A stretch of 64,000 nt of DNA from NCBI RefSeq assembly GCF_003970385.1, contig NZ_RXZH01000001.1:1245300-1309299 (forward strand), in the 5' to 3' direction. The stretch's first letter is position 1; the number at the start of each line of letters is the position of its first letter. Shown piece by piece: positions 51,350 to 60,075 of this stretch. The notes beneath the pieces were generated by a model. It ran no database searches and was not told the DNA's origin. It saw nothing but the letters and a program-made list of their open reading frames with translations. The DNA is from Vibrio aquaticus (lineage in GTDB: Bacteria; Pseudomonadota; Gammaproteobacteria; Enterobacterales; Vibrionaceae). The position numbers were made by a program, and so were the translations under genes.

Positions 51350-52294
51350 ATGACAGAGAAAAAAAACAAAGAAGACTCAGTACAATCGAGCGAACCTGAA
51401 TCACCTAGATTTAGAAGAAGATCTGATTCGGTCGCATTTCCTTTAATCATTATCTTTGGGTTGCTAGGACCAATTGCAATGTTAACGGTTTGGCAAATAT
51501 ACGGATATTACTATCCACCTATGTTGCTTTCGATCCTATTAGGCATAGCTGTTGCTACGATTACATACAAATATTTGGGGGGTACATCTGGTTCCGAGTT
51601 TAAAGTTGGAGCGCTCAAGCTCGCGGGGTCCTCGGCTTTGCTTATCGGGACAGTGTATTTTGCAAACAGTAGTCTGGAAGTTCAAATGAACATCAAAGAC
51701 AGTGTCGCTAAACTGGAAAAAGCTTATGTGACAATTGATCAACTTAAGCAAGAACTCCGAACTCGAAAAACTGAGAAACAAATTTTGAAAGGGGAAGTAG
51801 AGCAACTTCAAGCAGAAATTAAACAAATGGAATTGAAGTATTCACAGTTTCTATTAGAAAACATAAAGCAGCTAACACCAAACTCAATTGGCGGCCAACA
51901 AATACTTGAAATGGCGCGAAAAAGAGAGGGACCATTTTCCTATTATGAAAGGGAATTTATTGCCAATATCTCTATTCCAGGAGCAGTACGTGACGGCTTC
52001 TTCAGTGCTTGCGATGATAAAGAGTTAAAGGGTGAAAGAGTTGAGATTGTAAGGTCCAATGAACACGGAGTTGATCTACAAAAGGTGAACGTGACCTACA
52101 ACGGTTCTATCAGCGGTGACTACTGCAAAAACAGTGCGAGAAAGCTCGATTTACAGCTGGGTTGTGAGCAAGGTAAACAACTTTTTCCAGAGCATATTTC
52201 TGGCTGCTCAAAAAGCGGAGATGTACTGTGGACAAAAACCAATGCCGCCAATAAGTTTAAGGTGATTGTAAAGGTTCTCGCCAACAATCGATAG
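51350..52294 (+). CDS. Membrane protein with cytoplasmic or periplasmic coiled coil
   Basis: This 314-residue protein has a polar N-terminus (residues 1-30), three hydrophobic segments (about 32-52, 58-77 and 88-108), a coiled coil (about 115-175, KLEKAYVTIDQLKQELRTRK) and a C-terminal domain with four Cys (FFSACDD, SGDYCKNS, LGCEQ, ISGCSK). I do not recognise it. The ATG at 51350 has GGAG before it. It stands alone between the operon and the YafY regulator. Confidence 0.65.
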   Translation: MTEKKNKEDSVQSSEPESPRFRRRSDSVAFPLIIIFGLLGPIAMLTVWQIYGYYYPPMLLSILLGIAVATITYKYLGGTSGSEFKVGALKLAGSSALLIGTVYFANSSLEVQMNIKDSVAKLEKAYVTIDQLKQELRTRKTEKQILKGEVEQLQAEIKQMELKYSQFLLENIKQLTPNSIGGQQILEMARKREGPFSYYEREFIANISIPGAVRDGFFSACDDKELKGERVEIVRSNEHGVDLQKVNVTYNGSISGDYCKNSARKLDLQLGCEQGKQLFPEHISGCSKSGDVLWTKTNAANKFKVIVKVLANNR

Positions 52295-52533
52295 TCATCG
52301 AAAACAATGGTATAAGCACTGGCTATTAAGGAGTGGGGTTAGTGATGATCTGCTCCAGTTAAATTGACTAGTTCGACTAAACAAATACTATGCTAACACT
52401 ACTCCGATGATCGAGGGGTTAAGTAAATAGTCCAAATGATTTCTGTCCAGAACCTTCACAGTTGGCACTTCGTAACACAGAAGTGCCCCAAGGCGAGTTT
52501 CACCTCGACCTTACTTGTACTCTTGTTTTTTCT

Positions 52534-53271
52534 TTATGGTACAACCTTAACACTATGTGCAAAATTTCGAACTGGCGAGACGTGTTCATCGAAAGGAACA
52601 TGACGTCGTTTAAAGGTCTCGCCTTCAATAATCCTAGGGTGACTGATCCTGTCCATCCTAAAATGCCGAAAACCCTGTCGCGATGGATCCCATGCCACCA
52701 AGTACCATAGTGGAGGTAATATCAGCATCGCTTGAGGTTCGACATACCGCTCGGTTACTACCTTTTTTGCATCTCGGTAGCAAAATCTCAATGGACATTG
52801 CTTTAAAAAAGCAGCCTCAAATTCAGGGAGCAGCGACGAATCTGGGTCGCCCATGTCTGTAAGGTTAACCTGCGGAGCAAGTGTTCCTATGTACAAGCAA
52901 TCTAGCAATCGTCGTAAATCGTGAAGTTTATCCGATGGTAAAGACTTTTCAATCTTAGACAATGCGACATCAGCAAGCCCTGTAAAAGGCACACCACCTA
53001 TCGCATACACGGAAGAGACACTGATCACCAATGCAAAAACTTCGGCAACAGAAAGACGCACTGTCGTTTGAACAGAGTGCGGATCAAGTTGGATCCCGCC
53101 TCCGCGCCCTGGCTCGGAATAAATTACAAAACCTTCGTCGCGCAGCGCTGTTAAGTCACGTAGCACCGTACGTCGTGAAGTTCCTACCTCTTGGGCAAGT
53201 TCAGAAATGGTGGTTGTGCCTTTGCGTCTTAGGCTGCGTATTATCGCTTCTTGTCGTTGTCGAATTGTCAT
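52534..53271 (-). CDS. YafY-type HTH-WYL transcriptional regulator
   Basis: This 245-residue protein has an N-terminal HTH_11 winged helix (RQRQEAIIRSLRRKGTTTISELAQEVGTSRRTVLRDL, residues 3-39) and a WYL domain in the second half (CPLRFCYRDAKKVVTERYVEPQAMLI and PLWYLVAWD). These regulators sense small ligands or nucleic acids. It diverges from an alpha/beta hydrolase and probably controls it and itself through the 41-bp palindrome starting 10 bases upstream of its start. Confidence 0.88.
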   Translation of the reverse strand: MTIRQRQEAIIRSLRRKGTTTISELAQEVGTSRRTVLRDLTALRDEGFVIYSEPGRGGGIQLDPHSVQTTVRLSVAEVFALVISVSSVYAIGGVPFTGLADVALSKIEKSLPSDKLHDLRRLLDCLYIGTLAPQVNLTDMGDPDSSLLPEFEAAFLKQCPLRFCYRDAKKVVTERYVEPQAMLILPPLWYLVAWDPSRQGFRHFRMDRISHPRIIEGETFKRRHVPFDEHVSPVRNFAHSVKVVP

Positions 53272-53281
53272 ACTAGAACTT

Positions 53282-53322
53282 TAACCCTTAAAGGTGCCAC
53301 TTTTTGGCACCTTTAAGGGTTA
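53282..53322. promoter_or_regulatory. 41-bp perfect palindrome, candidate operator
   Basis: TAACCCTTAAAGGTGCCA (53282-53299) and its exact complement (53305-53322) flank a 5-base spacer. It lies in the gap between the divergent YafY-type regulator and the alpha/beta hydrolase. Size and location fit a regulator binding site; on RNA it would also form an 18-bp hairpin in the regulator's leader. Function is inferred. Confidence 0.65.
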
Positions 53323-53406
53323 TAACAGTGTCTTCACAGTCAGCAAAGCACTTTTTGAAGTGGTGGCTGCACACTCAACAATTCAAATGACTATCGGAGT
53401 ACCATA

Positions 53407-54339
53407 ATGTTTGACCACCCCAACTTTCCTACCGCGACAATGATTCCTGCTAATGATGTGGTATTGGAGGTTTTTGAAGCCGGTAAACAAAATTACGGCA
53501 ATCCCATAGTGCTTTGCCATGGCTGGCCTGAGCTAGCCTTTGCATGGAGACATCAAATTAAACCGTTGGTTGAAGCTGGCTACCATGTCATTGTTCCTAA
53601 CCAACGAGGTTTTGGAAAGTCATCGAGGCCAGTTGATGTTGAAGCGTATGATATTGAACATTTAACCTCGGATCTCACAGCACTTTTAGATTATTTTGGT
53701 TATAAAAATGCGGTTTTTGTAGGTCACGACTGGGGAGCAATGGTGGTGTGGGGCCTAGCCTTGCTGCATCCAAGCCGTGTAAAGAAGGTGATAAACCTTG
53801 CTCTACCTTACCAGGAACGCGGAGAAAGACCTTGGATAGAACTAATGGAACAATATTTGGGAGAAGATTACTATTTCGTCCATTTTAATCGACAGCCCGG
53901 TGTTGCTGATACAATTCTAGAGCAAAATACCTACCGATTTTTTAATAATTTATACAGAATTGCTCCGCCAGAGAGTACTCCAGAACCAGGCATGATGATG
54001 ATCAACCTTGCTAAGGCGAAATCTACCAAAGGCCGCTCAATACTGACTGATAATGAGCTCGCGATATTTGTTTCCGCTTTTGAGTCATCCGGTTTTACCG
54101 CAAGCATTAATTGGTACAGAAACCTTGACAGAAATTGGCACTTATTGGCAAAGGTCGATCCAGTCATTCTCCATCCAACACTAATGATTTACGGTGAGAA
54201 GGATGTGATACCAAAATCTGAAAACCTATCACAATTTGTTCCCAACGTAGATATTATCAGCCTAGACTGCGGTCATTGGATTCAGCAAGAAAAGCCTGAA
54301 GAAACCAATCATGTGTTATTAAAATGGTTAAATAAATAA
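53407..54339 (+). CDS. Alpha/beta hydrolase, epoxide-hydrolase-like
   Basis: This 310-residue enzyme has an alpha/beta fold with the oxyanion HGWP motif (VLCHGWPELAFAWRHQ), the nucleophile elbow GHDWGAMV with Asp as nucleophile, and a late DCGHWIQQEKP with the catalytic His. The Asp nucleophile and HGWP motif point to epoxide hydrolases or dehalogenases. It is probably cytoplasmic. It is under a divergent YafY-type regulator. Confidence 0.87.
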   Translation: MFDHPNFPTATMIPANDVVLEVFEAGKQNYGNPIVLCHGWPELAFAWRHQIKPLVEAGYHVIVPNQRGFGKSSRPVDVEAYDIEHLTSDLTALLDYFGYKNAVFVGHDWGAMVVWGLALLHPSRVKKVINLALPYQERGERPWIELMEQYLGEDYYFVHFNRQPGVADTILEQNTYRFFNNLYRIAPPESTPEPGMMMINLAKAKSTKGRSILTDNELAIFVSAFESSGFTASINWYRNLDRNWHLLAKVDPVILHPTLMIYGEKDVIPKSENLSQFVPNVDIISLDCGHWIQQEKPEETNHVLLKWLNK

Positions 54340-54437
54340 CGTGTATTGCTTGGTTTTAGAGCTGTGTTCACGCTCTGTATCTAAAGCCTATTGAGCTTAT
54401 GACTTGACTGAGTTACACATACTCGTTAACGCTTGAT

Positions 54438-54503
54438 ATGGCAAAATGGCTCGTGAAGAATGAAGGGCTAGATAGTGTGGTTAAGCCGTTAAAGCGTATG
54501 TAA
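54438..54503 (+). pseudogene. DUF3820 gene 3' remnant
   Basis: A 21-residue frame reads MAKWLVKNEGLDSVVKPLKRM; from GLDSVVKPLKRM it equals the end of the intact DUF3820 protein at 43383. The upstream part of the gene is missing here. It is a displaced gene end, not a functional gene. Confidence 0.8.
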
Positions 54504-54505
54504 CC
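54461..54505. repeat. Island-flanking direct repeat, right copy
   Basis: These 45 bases are identical to 43556-43600. Beyond them, likeness continues weakly (CCCTTTGTTTTTT and the GGCTGACTCTTTT arm), so the second terminator has drifted more than the core. Confidence 0.9.
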
Positions 54506-54540
54506 TGTCACAGCGCTTCACTATCCCCTTTGTTTTTTTA

Positions 54541-54572
54541 AAAGAGTTAGACCGTCAGGCTGACTCTTTTTG
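54541..54572 (+). terminator. Decayed terminator copy
   Basis: AAAGAGTTAGACC and GGCTGACTCTTTT pair imperfectly, versus the perfect stem at 43646. A T-tract remains. Confidence 0.55.
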
Positions 54573-54716
54573 CGTACTTCTGAGATGACTTATATTCGAT
54601 TGGACAGCGGTGTTTAGATTCACTTTTCATGGCTAAATACCTATTGGTAGCAGCGATAAAATTGTATATTTGACGCCTTTGCTAAAGAACCCCCCATTTA
54701 AACGAAAAGAAGTACT

Positions 54717-54959
54717 ATGAATCTAGATATCAACGCACTGAAACACCACCAACTGGTTGAAGATGGCCAATTAGAGGGGTGTTACATTCATCAACCTGCT
54801 CAAGGTAGCCAGCAAGACGATAAAGACGTGTTGGCAGAGCGCCAAGCGTTAGAAAAGATGGGGTACAAGGTTGTGCAGGTTAAGCCCAAAGGCGCAACAA
54901 CAACGTTCGCTGAAGCAATGCAAGAGCTCGCCAAGAAAACGGGCCATCAGCCAAAGTAA
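54717..54959 (+). CDS. Hypothetical protein, 80 residues
   Basis: This polar 80-residue protein begins MNLDINALKHHQLVEDGQL and ends ELAKKTGHQPK; no signal peptide or membrane segment. I do not recognise it. AAAGAAGT before the ATG is a weak ribosome-binding site, and a strong terminator follows. It lies just outside the island. Confidence 0.6.
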   Translation: MNLDINALKHHQLVEDGQLEGCYIHQPAQGSQQDDKDVLAERQALEKMGYKVVQVKPKGATTTFAEAMQELAKKTGHQPK

Positions 54960-54972
54960 TCGGCTCAAATAC

Positions 54973-55000
54973 AAAAGTCCGGCTAATCAGCCGGACTTTT
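54973..55000 (+). terminator. Strong terminator
   Basis: AAAAGTCCGGCT and AGCCGGACTTTT form a 12-bp stem with a 4-base loop; both A and T tracts are present. Confidence 0.92.
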
Positions 55001-55012
55001 CATTTCTCACCG

Positions 55013-55126
55013 TTACAATGCGTCCATAAGCATCTGACTACCTTTCATGATCAGTCCCACTTTAGTCAGGTGAGAGCCATCTCTCTTCGCATAGTTCACT
55101 TCATCAAACCAAGTATCACTGGCACT
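55013..55126 (-). pseudogene. Possible gene remnant (37-codon C-terminal fragment)
   Basis: On the minus strand a 37-residue frame, reading VSASDTWFDEVNYAKRDGSH at its start and ending QMLMDAL, stops at a TAA but is preceded by an in-frame TAG and has no usable start. Its composition looks protein-coding. The parent gene is not identified. Confidence 0.35.
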
Positions 55127-55242
55127 AACCTAGGTAATCTCTTTTTACCGCTTATATGAAGGTTTGGTTAAACCTTTACATCAACCAATTTAGTGATTGA
55201 ACAAACCTGCCTTTACTAACGCCGCATATTGCGTAGATCTTC

Positions 55243-55258
55243 ACTTGTCTAGATAAGT
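55243..55258. promoter_or_regulatory. Candidate PhnF (HutC-type) operator
   Basis: ACTTGTCTAGATAAGT is a 16-bp palindrome with one mismatched pair, containing TGTCTAGATA. HutC-subfamily GntR regulators bind sites of the form TGT-TA-ACA, so this could be the PhnF site. It lies 184 bases before the phnF ATG. Assignment is inferred. Confidence 0.45.
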
Positions 55259-55441
55259 ATCTCGTTCACTGACGATGACTTATTTCTGAAACCCTTTTGA
55301 CACCCCTTGTTCATATAACCTCGGCAAAGTTGTTGCTGTTCCAAGGCCGATAAATGCGGAAATTGCCCGGATATCTGCCTTTCTAAAAGCTGGCGGTAAG
55401 CACCTTTAGTGACTGTATCGCCATTTATGCTTGGAGGGGTT

Positions 55442-56137
55442 ATGCCCGTTTATCTAGACATAGCAACAAAACTGGATCGAGAGGTTCGTGAGCACTATGC
55501 GGTGGGGGATTTTCTTCCATCAGAAAGCTCACTGGCTGAACGCTTTGCAGTCAATCGTCACACCCTAAGACGTGCGATTGACGAGTTGGTGAACACGGGG
55601 CTTATCCAGCGTCATCAAGGCAAAGGTAATCGAGTGATGAGCCAACCAGACGAGTACCTTGTGAATGCAGACGCAAAGTTCACCAAGAATCTGATTGAGC
55701 AAGGAGCACGCCCGCGATGTGAGGTGATTCAGAGCCGCATCATTGTTGCGCCGTCCCAAATAGCCGTTGAGCTAAACGTCGCTCAAGGCGAAAAGATCAT
55801 TCATCTGCGCACCTTGCGCAAAACCGAGATCTCACCGCGAACGGTTATCGACCATTACCTGGTTGATCCTAGCTGGTGGAGCATCATCAAGAATTACCGG
55901 CAGGGCTCATTGCATGAGTTTATGAATCGCGGCCTTGGCATTGAACTTGAGCGGAAACGAACCCGTGTTGGGGCAAAAGAGCCGACCAATGAGGAATGTT
56001 CACTGCTAGAGATCGATAAGCACACCCCAATTCTCACGATTAAAACCCACAACATCATCAAAGGAACGGACAGGGTGGCGGAATTTTCCTTCTCCCACAG
56101 TCGTTCAGACACCACCGAAATCGTCATGGAGCATTAA
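55442..56137 (+). CDS. phnF: Phosphonate regulator PhnF (GntR/HutC family)
   Basis: This 231-residue protein has a GntR winged helix (residues 5-70, LPSESSLAERFAVNRHTLRRAIDELVNTGLIQRHQGKGNRV) and a UTRA effector domain. PhnF-type proteins repress C-P lyase genes. The ATG at 55442 is chosen because GGAGGGG lies 4-10 bases before it. Its stop is directly followed by the phnG ATG, so it is the operon's first gene. Confidence 0.9.
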   Translation: MPVYLDIATKLDREVREHYAVGDFLPSESSLAERFAVNRHTLRRAIDELVNTGLIQRHQGKGNRVMSQPDEYLVNADAKFTKNLIEQGARPRCEVIQSRIIVAPSQIAVELNVAQGEKIIHLRTLRKTEISPRTVIDHYLVDPSWWSIIKNYRQGSLHEFMNRGLGIELERKRTRVGAKEPTNEECSLLEIDKHTPILTIKTHNIIKGTDRVAEFSFSHSRSDTTEIVMEH

Positions 56138-56584
56138 ATGACAGACGTGACCGAAAGATCTAATTGGATCTCTACTTTGGCCCAGAGCCAGTACGCAGAA
56201 CTTGTTGAGCATTGGCAAGCAACAGAGCTAAAGCCGAGCTATCAAGTGATTCGTCAGCCAGAAATTGGCTTAGCACAAGTCCGTGCTCGCATGGGCAGTT
56301 CAGGCAATCCATTCAATATGGGCGATGTCACCATCACTCGTGCTGCCGTCAAACTCGACACAGGTGAGATGGGCTACAGCTACCTATGTGGCCGCAACAA
56401 GCCGCACGCTGAATTGGCCGCTGTTATTGATGGCATGCTGCAAACGGGTGTTCATCACCAAGCTTTAATGCATCAAATCATTGAGCCTTTAGCGGCGTTG
56501 AAATTTGAACGTGACCAACAACGAGCCAAAGAGGTTGCGACCAGTAAAGTGGACTTCTTCACTCTTGTTCGTGGCGAAGACTAA
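56138..56584 (+). CDS. phnG: C-P lyase subunit PhnG
   Basis: This 148-residue protein has the PhnG pattern (RARMGSSGNPFNMGDVTITRAAVKL and YSYLCGRNKPHAELAAVIDGML). With PhnH, PhnI and PhnJ it forms the C-P lyase core complex that attaches phosphonate to ribose-triphosphate. Its start directly follows the phnF stop. Confidence 0.93.
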   Translation: MTDVTERSNWISTLAQSQYAELVEHWQATELKPSYQVIRQPEIGLAQVRARMGSSGNPFNMGDVTITRAAVKLDTGEMGYSYLCGRNKPHAELAAVIDGMLQTGVHHQALMHQIIEPLAALKFERDQQRAKEVATSKVDFFTLVRGED

Positions 56585-56666
56585 ATAATGCCGTTAGGTG
56601 CAGTTCGAACTCAGTACATTTCGAAGGACGAATGCTAGCCCAGCGCTAGCTTTATGGAATATCAAG

Positions 56667-57305
56667 ATGAATACAATTACCACCGCATTTCCTAACGCGG
56701 TACATGATAGCCAACACTGCTTTAGGCAGCTGCTCACCGCACTGTCAGAACCAGGTAAGTTGATTACCCTCGACCGCTGTTCAGGCTTTAGCTCAATGCA
56801 CAGCGCAGCAACGCAAACTTTGCTGACATTGACCGACAACACGACTCCGCTATGGCTATCAAAAAGCTATGCCTCGCAAAGCACGCTAATTGAAAATTTA
56901 CGCTTTCATTGCGGAGTGTCGATTGAACCTTCACAAGAAAAAGCCAGCTTCGCTGTCATAGCAGAGCAAGACCTTGCTGAGTTCTCATGGGGGGATGCAG
57001 CCTTCTACGTAGGTAATGAAGAATACCCAGACTCGTCAACCACGGTGATTGTTGAACTGAAGGCGCTTTCTCTTGCGTCAGAGCAAACGACAAGCCAAGT
57101 GCTGCGCTTAACCGGTCCTGGAATTAAAACTCAGGTTGAGATCGACAGTGACTTAATGCCAGCGTCACTTATCGCGTTTTTGGAGCAGCGCCAAGACCAA
57201 TTTGCCTTTCCGATCGGTATTGATTTACTGCTTGTTAGCGGTGAAGCGCTACTCGCCATTCCACGCACAACCAAGATTGAGGTGACCGCATGTACGTCGC
57301 AGTAA
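56667..57305 (+). CDS. phnH: C-P lyase subunit PhnH
   Basis: This 212-residue protein opens AFPNAVHDSQHCFRQLLTALSEPGKLI and contains LRLTGPGIKTQ, matching PhnH. It is part of the C-P lyase core complex. The ATG at 56667 is chosen; the frame is open 23 codons further upstream. It overlaps phnI by 16 bases. Confidence 0.92.
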   Translation: MNTITTAFPNAVHDSQHCFRQLLTALSEPGKLITLDRCSGFSSMHSAATQTLLTLTDNTTPLWLSKSYASQSTLIENLRFHCGVSIEPSQEKASFAVIAEQDLAEFSWGDAAFYVGNEEYPDSSTTVIVELKALSLASEQTTSQVLRLTGPGIKTQVEIDSDLMPASLIAFLEQRQDQFAFPIGIDLLLVSGEALLAIPRTTKIEVTACTSQ

Positions 57306-58372
57306 AAGGTGGTGAAAAGGCCATCAATAACGCTCACCAGTTACAAGCGAAGAAGCGCCGCGGTAATAGCGATATCAATGAACTCAGCGTTGAGCAAATT
57401 TGCCAGCAGCTCGCAGGGTCGGTTGACCGAGTGATGACGGAAGGTGGCATCTACGACCCTGAGCTTGCCGGACTTGCGGTAAAGCAGGCCAATGGCGATC
57501 TGGTCGAGGCTATTTTCTTGTTACGCGCTTACCGTACTACGCTACCTCGTTTGTCGGTGACGCAGCCTGTCGAGACCAGCCAGATGCGTATCGAGCGCCG
57601 AATCTCTGCCATCTATAAAGATCTGCCGGGCGGCCAAGTGTTAGGTCCAACTTACGATTACACACACCGATTGTTGGACTTTACTCTGCTCGCGGAAGGT
57701 GAAACCCCACACCTTGATTCTTCTGAATCAGAACCAATGCAAGCGTGCCCACAAGTGATGGAAATGCTTGAGAAGCTCGATCTGATGACAGTCGAAGCAG
57801 ATGACGAAAAAACACCGCAAGATATCACCATGAATCCGGTGACTTACCCATGTGACCGCAGTGCACGTTTGCAAAATCTTGTCCGTGGTGATGAAGGCTT
57901 CTTGTTGGCCTTGGGCTACTCAACGCAACGTGGCTATGGGCGTAATCACCCTTTTGCTGGTGAGATTCGCATTGGCCAATGTGCCATGTCACTTGTGCCT
58001 GAAGAGTTGGGCTTTGCGATTGATATCGGCGAGATCGAGTTGACCGAATGTCAGATGGTGAACGAGTTCGAAGGAAGTAAAACCGAAAAGTCGAAGTTCA
58101 CTCGCGGCTACGGTCTCACCTTTGGCTCAACCGAGCGCAAAGCGATGTCGATGGCATTGGTAGACCGCGCTCTTCAGGCGCCCGAATATGGCGAGATGGT
58201 TGATGGCCCAGCTCAAGATGAAGAGTTTGTGCTCTCTCACTCAGATAACGTTGAGGCGGCCGGCTTTGTTTCTCACCTTAAACTTCCACACTACGTAGAT
58301 TTCCAATCAGAACTGGAATTGCTGCGCAAAATGCACAAAGAGCACGACAGTAGCAAGGAGAATGAGTCATGA
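57290..58372 (+). CDS. phnI: C-P lyase subunit PhnI
   Basis: This 360-residue protein opens MYVAVKGGEKAINNAHQL, as PhnI does, and has RGDEGFLLALGYSTQRGYG and HPFAGEIRIG. PhnI is the core subunit that exchanges the adenine of ATP for phosphonate, with PhnG, PhnH and PhnL. It overlaps phnJ by 4 bases. Confidence 0.94.
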   Translation: MYVAVKGGEKAINNAHQLQAKKRRGNSDINELSVEQICQQLAGSVDRVMTEGGIYDPELAGLAVKQANGDLVEAIFLLRAYRTTLPRLSVTQPVETSQMRIERRISAIYKDLPGGQVLGPTYDYTHRLLDFTLLAEGETPHLDSSESEPMQACPQVMEMLEKLDLMTVEADDEKTPQDITMNPVTYPCDRSARLQNLVRGDEGFLLALGYSTQRGYGRNHPFAGEIRIGQCAMSLVPEELGFAIDIGEIELTECQMVNEFEGSKTEKSKFTRGYGLTFGSTERKAMSMALVDRALQAPEYGEMVDGPAQDEEFVLSHSDNVEAAGFVSHLKLPHYVDFQSELELLRKMHKEHDSSKENES

Positions 58373-59253
58373 GCATGGTTTCAACTGCCGAACAAGGTAT
58401 GGCGGGCTACAACTATGGTTACCTTGATGAACAAACCAAGCGCATGATCCGCCGTGCATTATTAAAAGCCGTGGCTATTCCGGGCTATCAGGTGCCATTT
58501 GGTGGCCGCGAGATGCCAATGCCGTATGGGTGGGGTACCGGTGGTGTGCAGGTTACAGCCGCAATAATCGGCACCAGCGATACGTTAAAGGTGATAGACC
58601 AAGGCGCTGACGACACGACCAATGCAGTCTCGATTCGTGAGTTCTTCAAATCGGTCGCCGATGCTAAGACGACAGAAAAGACGTTAGATGCGAGCATCAT
58701 TCAAACTCGTCACCGTATCCCCGAGACGCCACTAGAGAATGGGCAGATTCTGGTCTATCAGGTGCCAATCCCTGAGCCACTTCGTTTTATCGAACCCCGT
58801 GAAACCGAGACGCGCAAGATGCACGCATTAGAAGAGTACGGGATCATGCACGTCAAACTGTATGAGGATATTGCTCGATTTGGCCATATCGCAACCTCGT
58901 ATGCTTACCCAGTGTGCGTTGACGATCGCTACATCATGGACCCATCGCCAATTCCCAAATTCGATAACCCGAAGATGGATGAGATGGAAGCCCTGCAACT
59001 GTTTGGGGCAGGTCGTGAAAAACGCATCTATGCCATCCCACCTTATACCAAGGTTCGTAGTTTAGATTTTGATGACCACCCATTTGAGGTTCAGCGCTGG
59101 GACGATTGCTGCGCGATCTGTGGGTCTACCCATACCTTCCTTGATGAAGTCGTAATGGATGATGCTGGCAACCATATGTTTGTTTGCTCCGATACCGATT
59201 TCTGCCAAGAGCAAGTCGCTAAAAATGAAGCTGTACAGGAGAGTTTTTCATGA
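58369..59253 (+). CDS. phnJ: C-P lyase radical-SAM enzyme PhnJ
   Basis: This 294-residue enzyme cleaves the carbon-phosphorus bond using an Fe-S cluster and S-adenosylmethionine. The cysteine cluster is near the C-terminus (CCAICGS, then FVCSDTDFC), as in E. coli PhnJ. FGGREMPMPYGWGTGGVQ is also characteristic. Its ends overlap phnI and phnK by 4 bases each. Confidence 0.95.
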   Translation: MSMVSTAEQGMAGYNYGYLDEQTKRMIRRALLKAVAIPGYQVPFGGREMPMPYGWGTGGVQVTAAIIGTSDTLKVIDQGADDTTNAVSIREFFKSVADAKTTEKTLDASIIQTRHRIPETPLENGQILVYQVPIPEPLRFIEPRETETRKMHALEEYGIMHVKLYEDIARFGHIATSYAYPVCVDDRYIMDPSPIPKFDNPKMDEMEALQLFGAGREKRIYAIPPYTKVRSLDFDDHPFEVQRWDDCCAICGSTHTFLDEVVMDDAGNHMFVCSDTDFCQEQVAKNEAVQESFS

Positions 59254-60065
59254 GCAACCCATCAATGAACATCGACATGGAAACCCCGTTACTGTCTGTA
59301 CGTGAACTCTCTATGCTTTATGCGCCGGGTAAAGGTTTTACCAATGTCAGCTTTGACCTTTTTCCAGGAGAAGTCCTTGGCATCGTTGGCGAGTCTGGTT
59401 CAGGCAAGAGTACTTTACTTAAATCCTTGTCGGGTCGCCAAACTCCAGACAGTGGTGAGGTGTTGTATGTGCGTGGTAGCGGTGACCAGCAGCTTAGCCA
59501 ATTAGCTGATCTTTATAAGATGGCAGAAAGCGAACGTCGCCAACTGCTGCGCACAGAATGGGGCGTTGTACACCAACATCCAATGGATGGTCTGCGCGCG
59601 CGTGTTTCAGCTGGCGGTAACATTGGTGAACGCCTAATGGCAGTCGGGGAGCGTAACTACGGTGATATCCGAGCAGTGGCGGCCAAGTGGCTGAGCGATG
59701 TTGAGATCCCAACCGATCGCATTGATGACATGCCAACGACTTTCTCTGGTGGTATGCAGCAGCGCTTGCAAATTGCACGCAACCTCGTGACTTCCCCAAA
59801 GCTTATTTTCATGGATGAGCCAACCGGAGGGCTGGATGTGTCTGTTCAGGCCAAGCTGCTTGATTTGCTGCGCCGCTTAGTGACCGAACTCAACCTCTCG
59901 GTGGTGATCGTGACTCATGATTTGGCCGTTGCACGTCTGCTGGCACACCGTCTGATGGTGATGCGCCGCAGTGAAGTGGTTGAGATGGGTTTGACCGACC
60001 AAGTGCTCGATGATCCACAGCACCCATACACACAGTTACTGGTCTCTTCGGTATTGCAGAATTAG
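59250..60065 (+). CDS. phnK: C-P lyase ATP-binding protein PhnK
   Basis: This 271-residue ABC-type ATPase has Walker [10 protein letters not shown] near residues 49-57, signature [15 protein letters not shown] and Walker [17 protein letters not shown]. PhnK binds the C-P lyase core complex at PhnJ. It resembles oligopeptide ABC ATPases, but the operon assigns it to C-P lyase. It ends 10 bases before phnL. Confidence 0.93.
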   Translation: MSNPSMNIDMETPLLSVRELSMLYAPGKGFTNVSFDLFPGEVLGIVGESGSGKSTLLKSLSGRQTPDSGEVLYVRGSGDQQLSQLADLYKMAESERRQLLRTEWGVVHQHPMDGLRARVSAGGNIGERLMAVGERNYGDIRAVAAKWLSDVEIPTDRIDDMPTTFSGGMQQRLQIARNLVTSPKLIFMDEPTGGLDVSVQAKLLDLLRRLVTELNLSVVIVTHDLAVARLLAHRLMVMRRSEVVEMGLTDQVLDDPQHPYTQLLVSSVLQN

Positions 60066-60075
60066 GAATAAGCAG

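Larger units (their letters stand above)
54340..54716. other. 377-base right edge of the island
   Basis: This gap contains the DUF3820 3' remnant (54438-54503), the second repeat copy and a decayed terminator copy (54541-54572). The rest shows nothing recognisable. Confidence 0.6.
54960..55441. other. 482-base region upstream of the phn operon
   Basis: This gap holds a terminator (54973-55000), a minus-strand gene fragment (55013-55126), a palindromic candidate operator (55243-55258) and the presumed phn promoter. No clear PhoB box was found. Confidence 0.6.

Noticed and set aside
55291..55316. PhoB-box-like stretch before phnF
   Set aside because: Two TTG/TTC half-sites are spaced 10 rather than 11 bases and match the consensus poorly.
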